This document shows positions 63,853 to 64,000 of a DNA stretch of 64,000 nucleotides, piece by piece. Position 1 is the first letter of the stretch, and the number at the start of each line of letters is the position of its first letter. The position numbers were made by a program, and so were the translations under genes. This DNA comes from Bicyclus anynana (lineage: Eukaryota > Arthropoda > Insecta > Lepidoptera > Nymphalidae), in contig NC_069105.1 in NCBI RefSeq assembly GCF_947172395.1, positions 6,059,362 to 6,123,361 of the forward strand, written 5' to 3'. The notes under the pieces were generated by a model. The model did not search any database and was not told the origin of the DNA. It saw nothing but the letters and a program-made list of their open reading frames with translations.

Positions 63853-64000
63853 GATTACAAAACGAAGCCAGGTTAGTTACAACATTTATAATCACACAAT
63901 GTTAGCACAGATTTAAACAGATAAGTTAGGTTTAGTTTCGTTTGTTTAATTTTTTGCAAATCGGTAAATAGAAAACATAGTACATATTCATTTAAGAATA
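63853..64000. other. Window end, unassigned
   Basis: AT-rich, with no recognised feature before the window ends. Confidence 0.4.

Noticed and set aside
1..64000. CRISPR array, operon or prophage
   Set aside because: No direct-repeat/spacer array and no packed gene clusters. The repeats and long noncoding stretches are those of an insect genome.

Overview
This window looks like intergenic or intronic DNA from a moth or butterfly (Lepidoptera). I recognise no host protein-coding exon, rRNA or functional tRNA gene. The assignment rests on the repeats. There are two abundant tRNA-headed SINE families, short Helitron-like elements that end in CTAG, 3' ends of a non-LTR retrotransposon ending in codons for QQWTS-like residues plus a GAT-rich tail, and a Jockey-type retrotransposon. 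All are kinds I know from lepidopteran genomes. The background is AT-rich.

The only long reading frame is a 5'-truncated Jockey-like reverse transcriptase on the minus strand (2677-4488). It is still open over about 600 codons, so the insertion is fairly young. It sits inside an older terminal-inverted-repeat element whose two ends flank it (about 2227 and 4727).

Repeat families, named here for convenience. SINE A is a tRNA-like head followed by a conserved body; full copies lie at 17770, 18551, 23224, 24790 and 44433, with several fragments. SINE B is a different tRNA-like head with a body ending in 'atgggttgataa'; there are about 17 copies from 5787 to 63557. Helitron-like families C, D, E, F and G end in CTAG, and seven copies are flanked by an exact A and T. 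RTE/F52C9.6-like 3' ends lie at 16473, 20170, 34210, 35915, 42372, 51592, 52025, 52315 and 62971. Several small inverted-repeat (MITE-like) families are present, at 5451, 6534/40156, 26298, 30050, 30795/37240 and 40736/59446, with a larger one at 18502. Other repeat pairs, which I cannot name, are K (1776/16927), L (6170/7662), I (26945, 40318, 49203, 58623) and J (21358/51006).

Layout: 1-8 kb is dense with inverted-repeat elements and the Jockey copy. 9-20 kb alternates SINEs, Helitrons and a DNA-transposon relic. 27.4-34 kb and 53.4-55 kb are the least repeat-filled parts and the likeliest places for host regulatory DNA. 46-50 kb is a Helitron cluster. 51-63 kb has more SINE, LINE and MITE remnants.

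The most interesting pattern is that four SINE copies (11372, 27266, 57359, 63701) carry perfect or near-perfect fold-back duplications of their own sequence, mostly centred on a small native palindrome. This suggests template switching at quasi-palindromes. A 155-bp repeat pair (J) is 98 percent identical although its surroundings are unrelated. No database search was possible, so family names rest on recognition and on structure visible in the sequence.
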